The notes under the pieces are model-generated. The model had not been told where the DNA came from. It saw nothing but the letters and a program-made list of their open reading frames with translations, and made no database searches. A program made the translations under genes and the position numbers. From PSRF01 sp051000815 (GTDB lineage: Bacteria > Acidobacteriota > Blastocatellia > Pyrinomonadales > Pyrinomonadaceae), in the NCBI GenBank assembly GCA_051000815.1, contig JBPCNX010000084.1, forward strand, positions 1 to 64,000: a stretch of 64,000 nucleotides of DNA. The letters run 5' to 3'. Shown one piece after another: positions 15,304-24,560 of this stretch. Numbering within the stretch: position 1 is the first letter of the stretch; each line of letters begins with the position of its first letter.

Positions 15304-17556
15304 ATGAGAACAAACACAAGTGTCAATTTGCGCTTAGGCACTGCCGAGGAGTTTGGCGTGGACTTTCATCGCAACCTTGAAGAGTGCAATTGGGAGCCGC
15401 ATCCGCTCTATAGCGTATTCACTCAATACGACAAGGAGTACTACTTGGCTCGAAAGACGGCTTTCTTAGAAAAGTATCGATGCTTCTACGCGGTTTCAAA
15501 GACAATCTCACCGAAAATGATCGTCGAATTGGGGACTTCTGCTGGCGCCGGCGCTGACGCTTATCTGAGCGCAACGCCAAAAGCCAAATACATCGGATTT
15601 GATGTTTTCGCCGAGGCCACAGAACGGGATGACCGCCCGGCGTGGAAGCCCAACGAGATCGCCACAAAGCTGTTCACTGACCGTGGATTCAAAAATTACG
15701 AACTGATCAGAATGGATCTCAGGACGCTCGCTAAGTTGCCCTGCCGTTCGGATCTTGTCGTTGTTGACGGAGGTCACGACTTCGATAATCAGTATTCTGA
15801 TCTACGACTCGCTTTGACTGCGGACCCGGATTTTATTTTTGTAGACGACACTGCCGCCGAAGGGAAGCCGGCGATTCAGAAGTTTCTAAGCGAGGATCTG
15901 AAAAGCAGAGTTGAATATACTTTTCCAATTAACTATATGGGGGGCGGGTTGGTCATAAAACTAAAGCAATCAGATTCGCCGAACTCCCTTATGACCAAGT
16001 TTAGACCCGAAGTTAGCGTTGAAGACCTGAAGGAAACAATTCGAGCAGCGGTTGCGCGTCGCCAGGCGGAAGGCCGAGCATCGTTCATTAATGCGTCCTC
16101 AGAACTTTTCCAGATTCTGGCTGAGGACCATCTCTCGTGGGACACGCCTGAGCCGACCGAACCTCAAACAACGGAACTCGCCTCCGAAGAGATTTCGCTT
16201 CTCAAGTTGCAGCCCGAGTTTTCTCTTCACGAGAACGGCCACTATCACGTCAACGATCTACTTCAATACCACGACAGCGCTTTCATCTGGAACGCTTATC
16301 TCGCGCTACTAAAGCGCGAACCTGATGAAGAGGGATTTCAGGCGTATCTCGAACTTCTCCGTAGCGGCCAGCGCAACAAGATAGACATCCTTGCGAGCCT
16401 GCAACGTTCGCAGGAGGGTAAACGCGCACAAGTCTCGATTGACGGCCTGGCCGGACCCGCACTGATTCGCCGCCTGTATCAGGTCCCGATTATTGGTTAC
16501 CTGCTTGAGTTGACAGTCGCGTTGGTTCGCCTTCCCTTGCTGCTGCGTAGCCAGAGACAGATGGAGAACCATTTAGTCGCCCAGCAGGATCGTGTGGCCG
16601 GTCATTTCAACTATACCAGTCGCCAGTTAGCAGATGAGATTGATCGACTTGAACGGGAACTGAAACATCAGTTGCGCGAGGAAAAGGATCGAGTAACTTC
16701 TCGTGCTGATGTATTCCAGCGTACGCTAACCGACCTGTTTGAAAGGCAGCAGAAGATAGCCGAATTAAATCATCAGCAAGTGGCAGATCTTTTTAGCCGG
16801 CAGCAGAAACTGACTGAAAATCACAGATCGATCTCAACTTCATCCAATCATGTGCCAAGAGCGCAAGTTAATACCGCATCTCAACGGCGCGAGCTTGACC
16901 TTGATAAATTGGATAAGCTCGAGGCAGCGTTCATCGATCAGATGCGCGGATCTCATGAAGTAGTTAAGAACGACACGAGATCCTACCTGCCGTTACTCAA
17001 GCATGCCGGTGTAACTGCGGCAATCGTCGATCTAGGATGCGGTCGTGGGGAATGGCTTGAACTTCTCCAAGAGGAAGGCCTCCGCGCAGTAGGTGTGGAG
17101 TCTAATCGAACGCTGGTGACCGCGGGACGAAGCCGCGGGCTCGATATTACCAATCAGACAGCGATTGAATATCTGCGCGGGCTCGCAAATAACAGTCTAC
17201 AGGCCATCACCGGGTTTCACCTGATCGAGCATCTGGAATTTGACGCGTTAATGGAGTTGCTGCTCGAAGCGCATCGAACTCTTAAGCCAGGCGGAATCAT
17301 GATTCTCGAGACACCTAATCCAAAGAACCTGGTGGTTGGCGCTTGCAACTTCTACGCTGATCCGACTCACCACAAACCGATCTTTCCCGAAACACTTAAG
17401 TTCCTACTCGATGGTTTGGGCTTCGAGCGAGTTCGCATTGAATACAAGCACCCAGTCGAAGGAAGTCCCTTTGACAATTCTGAACGAGGTTCACAGGAAC
17501 TACACACCTGGCTGTTCGGTCCGCGCGACTACGCGGCAATCGCCTGGAAAGCCTAA
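15304..17556 (+). CDS. Methyltransferase-DUF4214-coiled coil-methyltransferase fusion, candidate O-chain terminator
   Basis: A 750-residue multidomain protein. Residues about 60-220 form a class I methyltransferase (MIVELGTSAGAGAD at 72-85; VVVDGGHD at 152-159). Residues 310-378 are a DUF4214 module (ALLKREPDEEGFQAYLELL). Residues 394-414 are hydrophobic and 418-505 a heptad-rich coiled coil. Residues 572-720 form a second methyltransferase (IVDLGCGRGEW, FHLIEHLEF, LETPNPKNLVVG, DPTHHKPIF), the last motifs being those of proteins often labelled O-antigen chain-terminating methyltransferases. In the E. coli O9a system WbdD caps the chain and its coiled coil sets chain length before Wzt binds the cap. 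Position next to Wzt supports an analogous role. There is no kinase domain, unlike WbdD. Catalytic targets are inferred, not shown. Confidence 0.8.
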   Translation: MRTNTSVNLRLGTAEEFGVDFHRNLEECNWEPHPLYSVFTQYDKEYYLARKTAFLEKYRCFYAVSKTISPKMIVELGTSAGAGADAYLSATPKAKYIGFDVFAEATERDDRPAWKPNEIATKLFTDRGFKNYELIRMDLRTLAKLPCRSDLVVVDGGHDFDNQYSDLRLALTADPDFIFVDDTAAEGKPAIQKFLSEDLKSRVEYTFPINYMGGGLVIKLKQSDSPNSLMTKFRPEVSVEDLKETIRAAVARRQAEGRASFINASSELFQILAEDHLSWDTPEPTEPQTTELASEEISLLKLQPEFSLHENGHYHVNDLLQYHDSAFIWNAYLALLKREPDEEGFQAYLELLRSGQRNKIDILASLQRSQEGKRAQVSIDGLAGPALIRRLYQVPIIGYLLELTVALVRLPLLLRSQRQMENHLVAQQDRVAGHFNYTSRQLADEIDRLERELKHQLREEKDRVTSRADVFQRTLTDLFERQQKIAELNHQQVADLFSRQQKLTENHRSISTSSNHVPRAQVNTASQRRELDLDKLDKLEAAFIDQMRGSHEVVKNDTRSYLPLLKHAGVTAAIVDLGCGRGEWLELLQEEGLRAVGVESNRTLVTAGRSRGLDITNQTAIEYLRGLANNSLQAITGFHLIEHLEFDALMELLLEAHRTLKPGGIMILETPNPKNLVVGACNFYADPTHHKPIFPETLKFLLDGLGFERVRIEYKHPVEGSPFDNSERGSQELHTWLFGPRDYAAIAWKA

Positions 17557-17587
17557 CTTCGGGAACCAGCGGCGCTCTCCAAAACTT

Positions 17588-18676
17588 ATGTCCCGTTTTG
17601 CAATCCTAACTTCGCATCTGAAAACAGGAGATGCCATCGGCAACGATGTGCTGGGCATGTATCGAGTTCTCGAAAAGCAGGGTCACGAGGCGCGGATGTT
17701 TGCCGAAAACTGGGATTTTGAAAACGAACAGATTCGGCCGGTTGGTGAAATTGGAGACTTCCTGCAAAAACCTGACGACGTCTTTATCTATCACCACTCG
17801 ATCGGCTGGGACACCGGAATCAGATTGCTGCAAGAATTGCCGTGCCGAAAGGTGATCAGGTACCACAACATTACACCGCCTGAGTTCTTTGCCGGCATAA
17901 GCCAGTGGCACGAAGAAAGGTGTGCTGAAGGGCAACGACAACTAAAGGCGATCGTTTCGGCAGGCTGCGACCTTTATCTTTCCGCATCGGAATTCAACAT
18001 GCGCGACTTCCTGGCTTTGGGAGTCGATGAGGACATCAATTTTGCCCTTCCTCCTTTCAATCAACTTGATCTACTACAATCGACACCTGCGGACATGAAG
18101 GTCGTTGAAACTTACCGGGACGGTAAGGCGAATATTTTGTCGGTTAGTCGCGTTGCGCCTCATAAGAACCAGGCCGCGTTGATTGAAGCCTTTGGACGCT
18201 ATCATCACGATTACAACCTTCACAGCCGCCTCTTGATTGTCGGCCGCGAGGAAGAACCATTTCGAGCCTATTCCAAACGGCTGCGAGAGATAATTAAGTT
18301 TCTCTGCCTGGAAGACGCTGTTGTTTTTACTGGTGAGCTGTCGGACAGCGCGCTCAAGGCGCATTACCTGCTGAGTCATGTTTTCATGCTCGCCAGCAGC
18401 CACGAAGGTTTTTCAGTACCGCTTGTGGAAGCGATGGCACTGAAGGTCCCGATAGTCAGTTACGGAGTGGCTGCGGTGCCGGAAACGGTGGGCGAAGCCG
18501 GAATCGTCATTGAAAAACGAGACCCTGCGCTGATGGCCGAAGCTATTAACCTTCTGGTCGAAGATGAAGCGACGAACGTTGAACTGGGTGCCAGGGCGCG
18601 AGATCGATACGAACAACACTTCGCGAACGCTAAGATTGAGACTAGATTTTTGCGGGCCTTGGAAAATCTCAATTGA
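17588..18676 (+). CDS. GT4 family glycosyltransferase, tandem copy 1
   Basis: A 362-residue GT-B glycosyltransferase. The C-terminal nucleotide-sugar domain has SRVAPHKNQAALIEAF, then SSHEGFSVPLVEAMA (the E-x7-E motif) and a final helix. The N-terminal half begins FAILTSHLKTGDAIGNDVLG. It is a clear paralogue of the next gene, of identical length, with collinear motifs such as YHNITPPEFFA versus YHNVTPPEFFA. The ATG at 17588 is used; an open frame extends upstream into the methyltransferase gene but has no homology. It probably adds a hexose in the exported glycan backbone from a nucleotide sugar in the cytoplasm; donor and acceptor are unknown. The next gene begins three bases after its stop codon. 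Confidence 0.9.
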   Translation: MSRFAILTSHLKTGDAIGNDVLGMYRVLEKQGHEARMFAENWDFENEQIRPVGEIGDFLQKPDDVFIYHHSIGWDTGIRLLQELPCRKVIRYHNITPPEFFAGISQWHEERCAEGQRQLKAIVSAGCDLYLSASEFNMRDFLALGVDEDINFALPPFNQLDLLQSTPADMKVVETYRDGKANILSVSRVAPHKNQAALIEAFGRYHHDYNLHSRLLIVGREEEPFRAYSKRLREIIKFLCLEDAVVFTGELSDSALKAHYLLSHVFMLASSHEGFSVPLVEAMALKVPIVSYGVAAVPETVGEAGIVIEKRDPALMAEAINLLVEDEATNVELGARARDRYEQHFANAKIETRFLRALENLN

Positions 18677-18678
18677 GT

Positions 18679-19767
18679 ATGGCACGCATTGCGATTCTCA
18701 GTCCGAGCATGTTCAGTGGCGACGCCGTCAGTAACGACGTACTCGGGATGTACGCCGCCTTGAGCGGGCAGGGCTACGACGTAAGGATATTCTCCGAAGG
18801 ATGGACTATCAGTACGCCCAAGGTTTGGCCCGCGCACACCATAAAAGGCTTCCTAAAAGATCGCGCGGACGTTCTCATCTATCATTATTCAAGAGGGTGG
18901 GCCCCCGGGCTGGATCTAGTGCGCGATCAAAAGTACCGGACAGTAATTAAGTACCATAACGTAACACCGCCCGAGTTTTTTGCCAGTTATAGCAGCGATT
19001 ACGCCCGCATGTGCCAGGATGGCCGCGAAGAACTCGGACCAATCTCACAGGCCAACTGCGAACTTTATCTTTCTGACTCTGCGTTCAACATGCGCGATGT
19101 GCTCGCCGCAGGTGTTTCCGAGTCTAAGTGTTTTGTAGTCCCACCTTTTCATCATATCGACCAGATCGTCGCGCTGGAGCCTGACGCTAGCGTCTCGAAA
19201 GCTTTCGAGGATGGCCAAACCAACATTTGCATGGTAGGTCGGGTGGCGCCGAATAAAGGTCATCCGGCACTGATCGAAGCCTTTACTGCCTATCATCGCG
19301 ACTACAATTCGCACAGTCGGCTCCTCATTGTGGGAAAGGAAGAGACGCGCCTCGGAAAGTATTCCAGGCTTCTGCGAGAGATGGTGAAGCGACTGGGGCT
19401 GCAGGGACATGTCGTGTTCACTGGTGGTGTCTCGGATCAAGCCCTTAAGTCATGTTACTTGGCGTCGCGGGCTTTTATGATTACCAGCGAACACGAAGGA
19501 TTTTGTGTGCCACTAGTGGAAGCGATGGCCTTAAGACTGCCCATTGTCGCTTACGCCTCTTCAGCAATTACGGACACAGTCGATAATGTAGGCCTGGTCT
19601 GGGAAGAACGGAACCCTTACCTTTTGGCAGAATCGATTCACTCTATAGTGGGTGACCAGTCAATCAGCGGGTCGCTGAGCGAGAAGGGTTGGCGCCGATA
19701 CCAGCAGCACTTCACGAATGAAAAAATAGAAGCCTGTTTTCTGGCTGCCATCCGAAAGCTGCTATGA
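18679..19767 (+). CDS. GT4 family glycosyltransferase, tandem copy 2
   Basis: A 362-residue GT-B enzyme, same length and domain layout as the gene before it, evidently from tandem duplication. Motifs: GRVAPNKGHPALIEAF, TSEHEGFCVPLVEAMA (E-x7-E) and YHNVTPPEFFA. The ATG at 18679 follows the stop of copy 1 by two bases; a TTG at 18673 that overlaps that stop is an alternative and adds two residues. The stop overlaps the next gene as ATGA. Divergence between the copies is large, so they probably make different linkages or use different acceptors. Cytoplasmic, membrane-associated role in the exported polysaccharide is inferred from the neighbours. Confidence 0.9.
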   Translation: MARIAILSPSMFSGDAVSNDVLGMYAALSGQGYDVRIFSEGWTISTPKVWPAHTIKGFLKDRADVLIYHYSRGWAPGLDLVRDQKYRTVIKYHNVTPPEFFASYSSDYARMCQDGREELGPISQANCELYLSDSAFNMRDVLAAGVSESKCFVVPPFHHIDQIVALEPDASVSKAFEDGQTNICMVGRVAPNKGHPALIEAFTAYHRDYNSHSRLLIVGKEETRLGKYSRLLREMVKRLGLQGHVVFTGGVSDQALKSCYLASRAFMITSEHEGFCVPLVEAMALRLPIVAYASSAITDTVDNVGLVWEERNPYLLAESIHSIVGDQSISGSLSEKGWRRYQQHFTNEKIEACFLAAIRKLL

Positions 19768-21935
19768 GCAAAATCGCTATCGTCGTCCAGCGTTGTCACG
19801 AGAGTATCGTCGGAGGAGCCGAGTCTCTTGCGTGGCAGTACGCCACTCTGCTTAAAGACGAATATCAAATTGAGGTGCTTACCACCACAGCTGTCGATGC
19901 CGGCTATTGGGCTAACGTTCTCCCCGAGGGAGTGGAAATCCGCGAAGGGATCAGCATTCGCCGGTTTTACGTCGATATTGGGTACACCCCTTATCGCACT
20001 GATCTGACAGGTTGCCTGACGCGCGACTTCGACTCCTTCGGCCTCGGAAGAAACACTGGTGGTGAGAGCTGCTCTCATCTGCCGTGGAGCATTTCACTGC
20101 AGGAAGAGCTGATTCGGCACATCGGGCCTTATTCCGAGTCGCTCTTGACGTTCCTCAAAGAGAACTGGCGCCAATACCGCACGATCATTTTCATCACCTA
20201 TCTTTACCCGACGGCGTATTTCGGGCTTTGGGAAGTGCCTCCTGGTTTCGCTCTTTTTGCTCCCACGCTTCACGATGAGCAGTTCGCATATTTATCCGCT
20301 TATATGCACGCGGCGCGACGTGCTGGTTCCGTTATCTGGTTGAGCAACGGAGAGCAACGCCTGGGACGGAGACTGTGGGGAGACCTACGGGGCCAAGTCG
20401 TCGGCACATACATTGAAGCCGGCCAAAGCGAACCCTTTGTTGATGAGCGCGGTCCCTACCTTCTCTATTGCGGCAGAATCGATCCCAACAAAGGTTGCAG
20501 TCAACTCTTCGAGTATTTCATCCAATTCAAGCAGGATCACCCCTCGCAGCTTCGCTTAATCCTGACAGGAAAAGCTGACGTTGAGGTGCCGGAACATCCC
20601 GATATCGACTTTCGTGGCTTCGTTTCGGAGAAAGAAATGCTTGGATTCATGGCGGGCGCAACGATCTACGTGATGCCGTCAGGTAGAGAGAGTTTCAGCA
20701 TCGTGACTCTGGAAGCCATGGCCCAACGAACTCCTGTGCTTGCTAGCGGCGTGTCTGAAGTATTAGTCGATCACGTTACGCAAAGCGGAGGGGGAAGGAT
20801 CTATCGCGACTATGAGAGTTTTGCAGCGCGTTTAAGGGAGATGCTTGCGGATGAGAGTTCCCGCAAAGCAATGGGAGAAGCGGGAAGAGCATATGTAACT
20901 TCAAGGTTTACGCGGCCCCAGATTAAGGAAGCGCTGGTTGCGGCCATTGAATCTTGTGTCGCTGCGTTTGAAGCGAAAGGCGTGGCTGCCGCGACACCTA
21001 CGGTTCACACGAACTCTATTGAAGACAGCAAAATGCCGCAGGTCTTTGTTGAGCCAAAATCAATTGATATTTCTTATTCGCAGGCCATGCCCCTGCCGGC
21101 CGGATGGTTTGAACAAGACCTGAGATCACTGGTGATGTCTATTCAAGTGGAAGATGGACCTGTCGACGAGTTACGGAACTATGCGGATGACGATTTCCGG
21201 CGTTTTATTTACACGCTGGGTCTGGTTCCAGATCGTCCGGGAATAAAGGTATTGGAATTGGGGGCAAATCCCTACTTCACTACGACGCTATTGCACAAGT
21301 TCAGGACCGCCGAACTACATCTGGCAAATTATTTCGGAGGTGATGCGCCGGAAGGCAGGCAGAAAGTGACGATTCATGAGACCGGCGAAGTTCTCTCGTT
21401 CGCTTACAAGCAATTCAATATTGAAACTGACTCCTTCCCCTATCCTGACGACAGTTTTGACGTAGTCCTGTTCTGCGAAATCATCGAGCACCTGCTCTCA
21501 GATCCTGTTCACCCTTTGCTGGAAATCAGAAGAGTCCTCAAACCGAGCGGTATACTTGTGGTCACTACACCGAATGTCGCTCGACTGGAGAACGTGAATA
21601 AGATCTTCTCGGGCCAGAATATTTATGACCCTTACTCTGGCTACGGGCCCTACGGCAGACACAACCGGGAATATACGCAACAGGATCTCTTCGGTCTTCT
21701 TTCTGCAAATGGCTTCCAAGTTGATTCCATCTTCACCGCGGACGTACGCCCGAATCAGGAAACTGAATCCCACTCCTTGGATCAGATTCGCCCGCTCTTG
21801 AAGAATCGTCATCCTCAACTCGGACAATACATTTTTTGCAAATGCAGTCTTATGGGTGAGGCCAAGGACCAAGCTCCCGTGCGCCCGGATTGGCTCTACC
21901 GCAGCATGCCTCGCAATAAAGAGGCGAAAGCGTAA
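19764..21935 (+). CDS. GT4 glycosyltransferase-methyltransferase fusion
   Basis: A 723-residue two-domain enzyme. Residues 1 to about 385 are a GT4 glycosyltransferase: GGAESLAWQYA near 17-27, a donor-site segment LYCGRIDPNKG near 230-240, and SGRESFSIVTLEAMA in the E-x7-E region. After a linker of about 60 residues, residues about 480-690 are a class I methyltransferase (VLELGANPYFTT near 494, FCEIIEHL, LKPSGILVVTTPN). One protein could therefore add a sugar and methylate it, or methylate the residue just added. It overlaps the upstream gene by ATGA. No signal peptide or membrane segment. Specificity cannot be deduced. A frameshifted merger is unlikely because frame and codon use run evenly through the linker. 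Confidence 0.88.
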   Translation: MSKIAIVVQRCHESIVGGAESLAWQYATLLKDEYQIEVLTTTAVDAGYWANVLPEGVEIREGISIRRFYVDIGYTPYRTDLTGCLTRDFDSFGLGRNTGGESCSHLPWSISLQEELIRHIGPYSESLLTFLKENWRQYRTIIFITYLYPTAYFGLWEVPPGFALFAPTLHDEQFAYLSAYMHAARRAGSVIWLSNGEQRLGRRLWGDLRGQVVGTYIEAGQSEPFVDERGPYLLYCGRIDPNKGCSQLFEYFIQFKQDHPSQLRLILTGKADVEVPEHPDIDFRGFVSEKEMLGFMAGATIYVMPSGRESFSIVTLEAMAQRTPVLASGVSEVLVDHVTQSGGGRIYRDYESFAARLREMLADESSRKAMGEAGRAYVTSRFTRPQIKEALVAAIESCVAAFEAKGVAAATPTVHTNSIEDSKMPQVFVEPKSIDISYSQAMPLPAGWFEQDLRSLVMSIQVEDGPVDELRNYADDDFRRFIYTLGLVPDRPGIKVLELGANPYFTTTLLHKFRTAELHLANYFGGDAPEGRQKVTIHETGEVLSFAYKQFNIETDSFPYPDDSFDVVLFCEIIEHLLSDPVHPLLEIRRVLKPSGILVVTTPNVARLENVNKIFSGQNIYDPYSGYGPYGRHNREYTQQDLFGLLSANGFQVDSIFTADVRPNQETESHSLDQIRPLLKNRHPQLGQYIFCKCSLMGEAKDQAPVRPDWLYRSMPRNKEAKA

Positions 21936-21995
21936 AAATAATTTCGCGCATCTGTAGACACGACCTCTCTGCGCCAAACTAACAGGACTGTTTGA

Positions 21996-23645
21996 ATGCC
22001 CACTGCCTACTTTAGCGTCCTCCAAAACCCATCTCGCCGAAAGAAACTACTCATCGCTGCCATTCTCGTCTTATGGCTCGTTACTTTATGGCGGGCCATT
22101 TCAATTCTAGCGCCGGGTACTATCTACGTTATCTACAATTCTGATGGGGCTATCCCGATCTTGATGGCAAATGAGCAACGGCCGATCACAGTCTTCGACC
22201 ACTATTATTACGCGGCGGGAAGGTGGGGCGGTTGGCCGATGATAACCGCACGATTAATCAACCATTCAACTGGTTACCGGTGGACGCCTAAGAGCTTCCA
22301 CGCTATCAGAGCGGTTTGGCTGTTCATCGGCATACTGGTATTGGCCTTACTCAATCCCCGAAACGCATTATTTGTTGTTCTCATCGGCTTGTCGCTAATC
22401 TGCCTGGACAGCAACCTACGACTGCGTCTGTTTGATCCAGGTCAGGTTTATGCCTGGCAAATCACAGCTCTGCTTCTGGCCTGGTACAGTTTGAGGCGTC
22501 TATTCGGCGAAGATCTGGGAAGCTCGAGTGGAAAGAAACTTCTTTTAAAGCGAATTTTGTGGGGTGTCCTGCTGTTCTGGTTTTCCTTTCTGTCAATCTG
22601 GAGTTCGTTTGCCAGTGGGCCCTTCTTGTGTTTCCTGGTAGTCCTGGAAACTGCGTGGTCACGTCTGAGTAGTGGGAAAGCACCCGTCCGCAGTTGGAGG
22701 ACGAAGCGTTACATTTGGGGGCTCGCGCTTGTTGGCGCAGCCATACTCCTGGAAATCCTGATGAGACGTAACTACCATCGTCATGGACTAAAACACTATG
22801 GCCACACCTTTGAAACATCGCTCTTTTTGGACATCGGTTATCTCGGAAAACATCTAGAAATGCTATTGGCTACTCTACCCGATTTCTCACTATGGCCACT
22901 GCTTCCGCTGATGCTGATAGTTGTGATCGCGGTCGTTGGCAGTCTGGTTTACTTCAAATTGAAGCGACGGGAGGACCGGCTGGCCAAGTTAAGAAAACTG
23001 CTGTTGGAGGAAACCGTCGTTTTGATCGTGGGCACTTTTGGAATTGCTGCGTTCAACTTTGTGCTGATGGTAATGGTGAATCATGTGCGCGTGAATGACT
23101 ATGACAATAGGTTCATGACATTGACCTTTCTTTTTGGCGGGGTCAGTGGTCTGTTGACGTTGTATCTCCTAATTCGCGCTCTCCTGACTAAGGCAAAGAT
23201 TGCAAGATACGGTATGCCGGCGTTGATGTTTGCTGTATTTCTTTTCCTCCTCGTAGCATTCCCGAGGTGGCGTGAGAACGACCTTTACCGCGTCGAACAG
23301 GAAACGGCGCATGTCCTGGCTAACAGGGTTCCGCATGCTTTTTTGATTGGAGGATATTGGGCAACCTACGTATTTCCGCCCTTTCTACCTACCGATAAGT
23401 TGATTCCGCTGCCGCGCGAAGGAGAGTTGGTGAGAATGCCGTGGACAATAAAGATGCTGAGCGGGGAAAAATTTGTCTTACTTGAGTATCGTCAAAGCAA
23501 CTCCGCTCCATATACTCGCAACCCCGCTCTATTTACTCCTCCTGAAGAGCTTATTCAATACGGAAACACGTTGAGGCTAGTCGAGCCGAAATTCTATGAA
23601 AATGGTCCGTTTGGGTTTGCGTTGTACGTGAATACCACAAACTAG
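21996..23645 (+). CDS. Polytopic membrane protein, possible GT-C glycosyltransferase
   Basis: A 549-residue protein with about ten to eleven hydrophobic segments and a periplasmic-looking C-terminal tail of about 120 residues. After the first membrane segment comes an acidic motif YNSDGAIPILMAN, the position where GT-C enzymes carry their catalytic Asp. I do not recognise a named family. Position after the glycosyltransferases and before two GT2/GT-C genes suggests transfer of a sugar from a polyprenyl phosphate carrier in the periplasm. It could also be a flippase-like accessory protein. The stop codon is the palindrome CTAG at 23642-23645, which also ends the converging GT2 gene. Confidence 0.7.
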   Translation: MPTAYFSVLQNPSRRKKLLIAAILVLWLVTLWRAISILAPGTIYVIYNSDGAIPILMANEQRPITVFDHYYYAAGRWGGWPMITARLINHSTGYRWTPKSFHAIRAVWLFIGILVLALLNPRNALFVVLIGLSLICLDSNLRLRLFDPGQVYAWQITALLLAWYSLRRLFGEDLGSSSGKKLLLKRILWGVLLFWFSFLSIWSSFASGPFLCFLVVLETAWSRLSSGKAPVRSWRTKRYIWGLALVGAAILLEILMRRNYHRHGLKHYGHTFETSLFLDIGYLGKHLEMLLATLPDFSLWPLLPLMLIVVIAVVGSLVYFKLKRREDRLAKLRKLLLEETVVLIVGTFGIAAFNFVLMVMVNHVRVNDYDNRFMTLTFLFGGVSGLLTLYLLIRALLTKAKIARYGMPALMFAVFLFLLVAFPRWRENDLYRVEQETAHVLANRVPHAFLIGGYWATYVFPPFLPTDKLIPLPREGELVRMPWTIKMLSGEKFVLLEYRQSNSAPYTRNPALFTPPEELIQYGNTLRLVEPKFYENGPFGFALYVNTTN

Positions 23646-24454
23646 AAACCTTGTTCAGGAGATACCTTGGTTTCTATTTTTGTGTATCGTCGTCCCAAGC
23701 TTTGGAACTTCCGTTGACTCAGAAGCTGTTGTTTATGTAGCAAATAACGAAAGAGGAGCCACAAAATCCCCAATCCATAGATGGCGCTGTCTTTAAAATT
23801 CGCAGACGAGGCTTCCGGAAAATAACGAGTCGGGACAGAGACCTCCTTGATTCTGAACTCGGATTCCACTATTTGCGCGATTACTTCCTGGTCAAAAATG
23901 AAGCCATCAGAATTCAGGTGGAAATTGACCGTCTCTAGAACGCGCCGCTCGAATGCTCGATAGCCCGTGTGATATTCAGAGAGATCAAGACCGAAGGCTT
24001 TGTTTTCGAGCGCCGTTAATACTCTGTTGCCGAGATACTTCCACCAAGGCATGCCTTGTTTGATCGGAGATATTCCCATCAGGCGCGAGCCCAAAACCAC
24101 ATCGGCTTCGCCACGTTCGATCGGGTCGATAATCTGCGGCAGAGCGGTGGGATCATACTGGTAATCCGGGTGAACCATGACGATAATGTCGGCGTCTGCC
24201 TTGAGCGCTTCGATATAGCAGGTCTTTTGATTGCCGCCATATCCATAATTTCGATTGTGTAAAAAGATCTCCAACCCCAGTTGTCGGGCGATTCGCAACG
24301 TTTCATCAGTACTACCGTCATCAACCAGAAGGACTAAGTCGACCACCTCACGCGGCAGTTCCATATAAGTGAGCTTTAGCGTCTTAGCTGCATTGTATGC
24401 AGGCATGATAACTACAACTTTAGGTTTCTTCTTTTGTAACGCAGGTGTCGCCAT
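23642..24454 (-). CDS. GT2 glycosyltransferase, polyprenyl-phosphate sugar synthase type
   Basis: A 270-residue GT-A enzyme similar to dolichyl-phosphate mannose/glucose synthases. The nucleotide-binding motif VDDGSTDET is at 44-52, the second acidic motif HPDYQYDP near 140, and FIFDQEVIAQI later. One weak hydrophobic segment near residue 230 may anchor it. These enzymes load a hexose from a nucleotide sugar onto polyprenyl phosphate on the cytoplasmic face; the product is used by GT-C enzymes outside. The GT-C-like genes at 24561 and 25759 just beyond it support this. It is divergent from 24561 with a gap of about 106 bases that must hold both promoters. Confidence 0.87.
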   Translation of the reverse strand: MATPALQKKKPKVVVIMPAYNAAKTLKLTYMELPREVVDLVLLVDDGSTDETLRIARQLGLEIFLHNRNYGYGGNQKTCYIEALKADADIIVMVHPDYQYDPTALPQIIDPIERGEADVVLGSRLMGISPIKQGMPWWKYLGNRVLTALENKAFGLDLSEYHTGYRAFERRVLETVNFHLNSDGFIFDQEVIAQIVESEFRIKEVSVPTRYFPEASSANFKDSAIYGLGILWLLFRYLLHKQQLLSQRKFQSLGRRYTKIETKVSPEQGF

Positions 24455-24560
24455 ACGGTTTGCTACTCCCGATATGAAATAAGATGTTCTTATCTAGCAC
24501 GCTTATTACTCAACGTCTAGCCGAGGCACTGCGAATGATGTTTTAGCCGTACAACAGACT

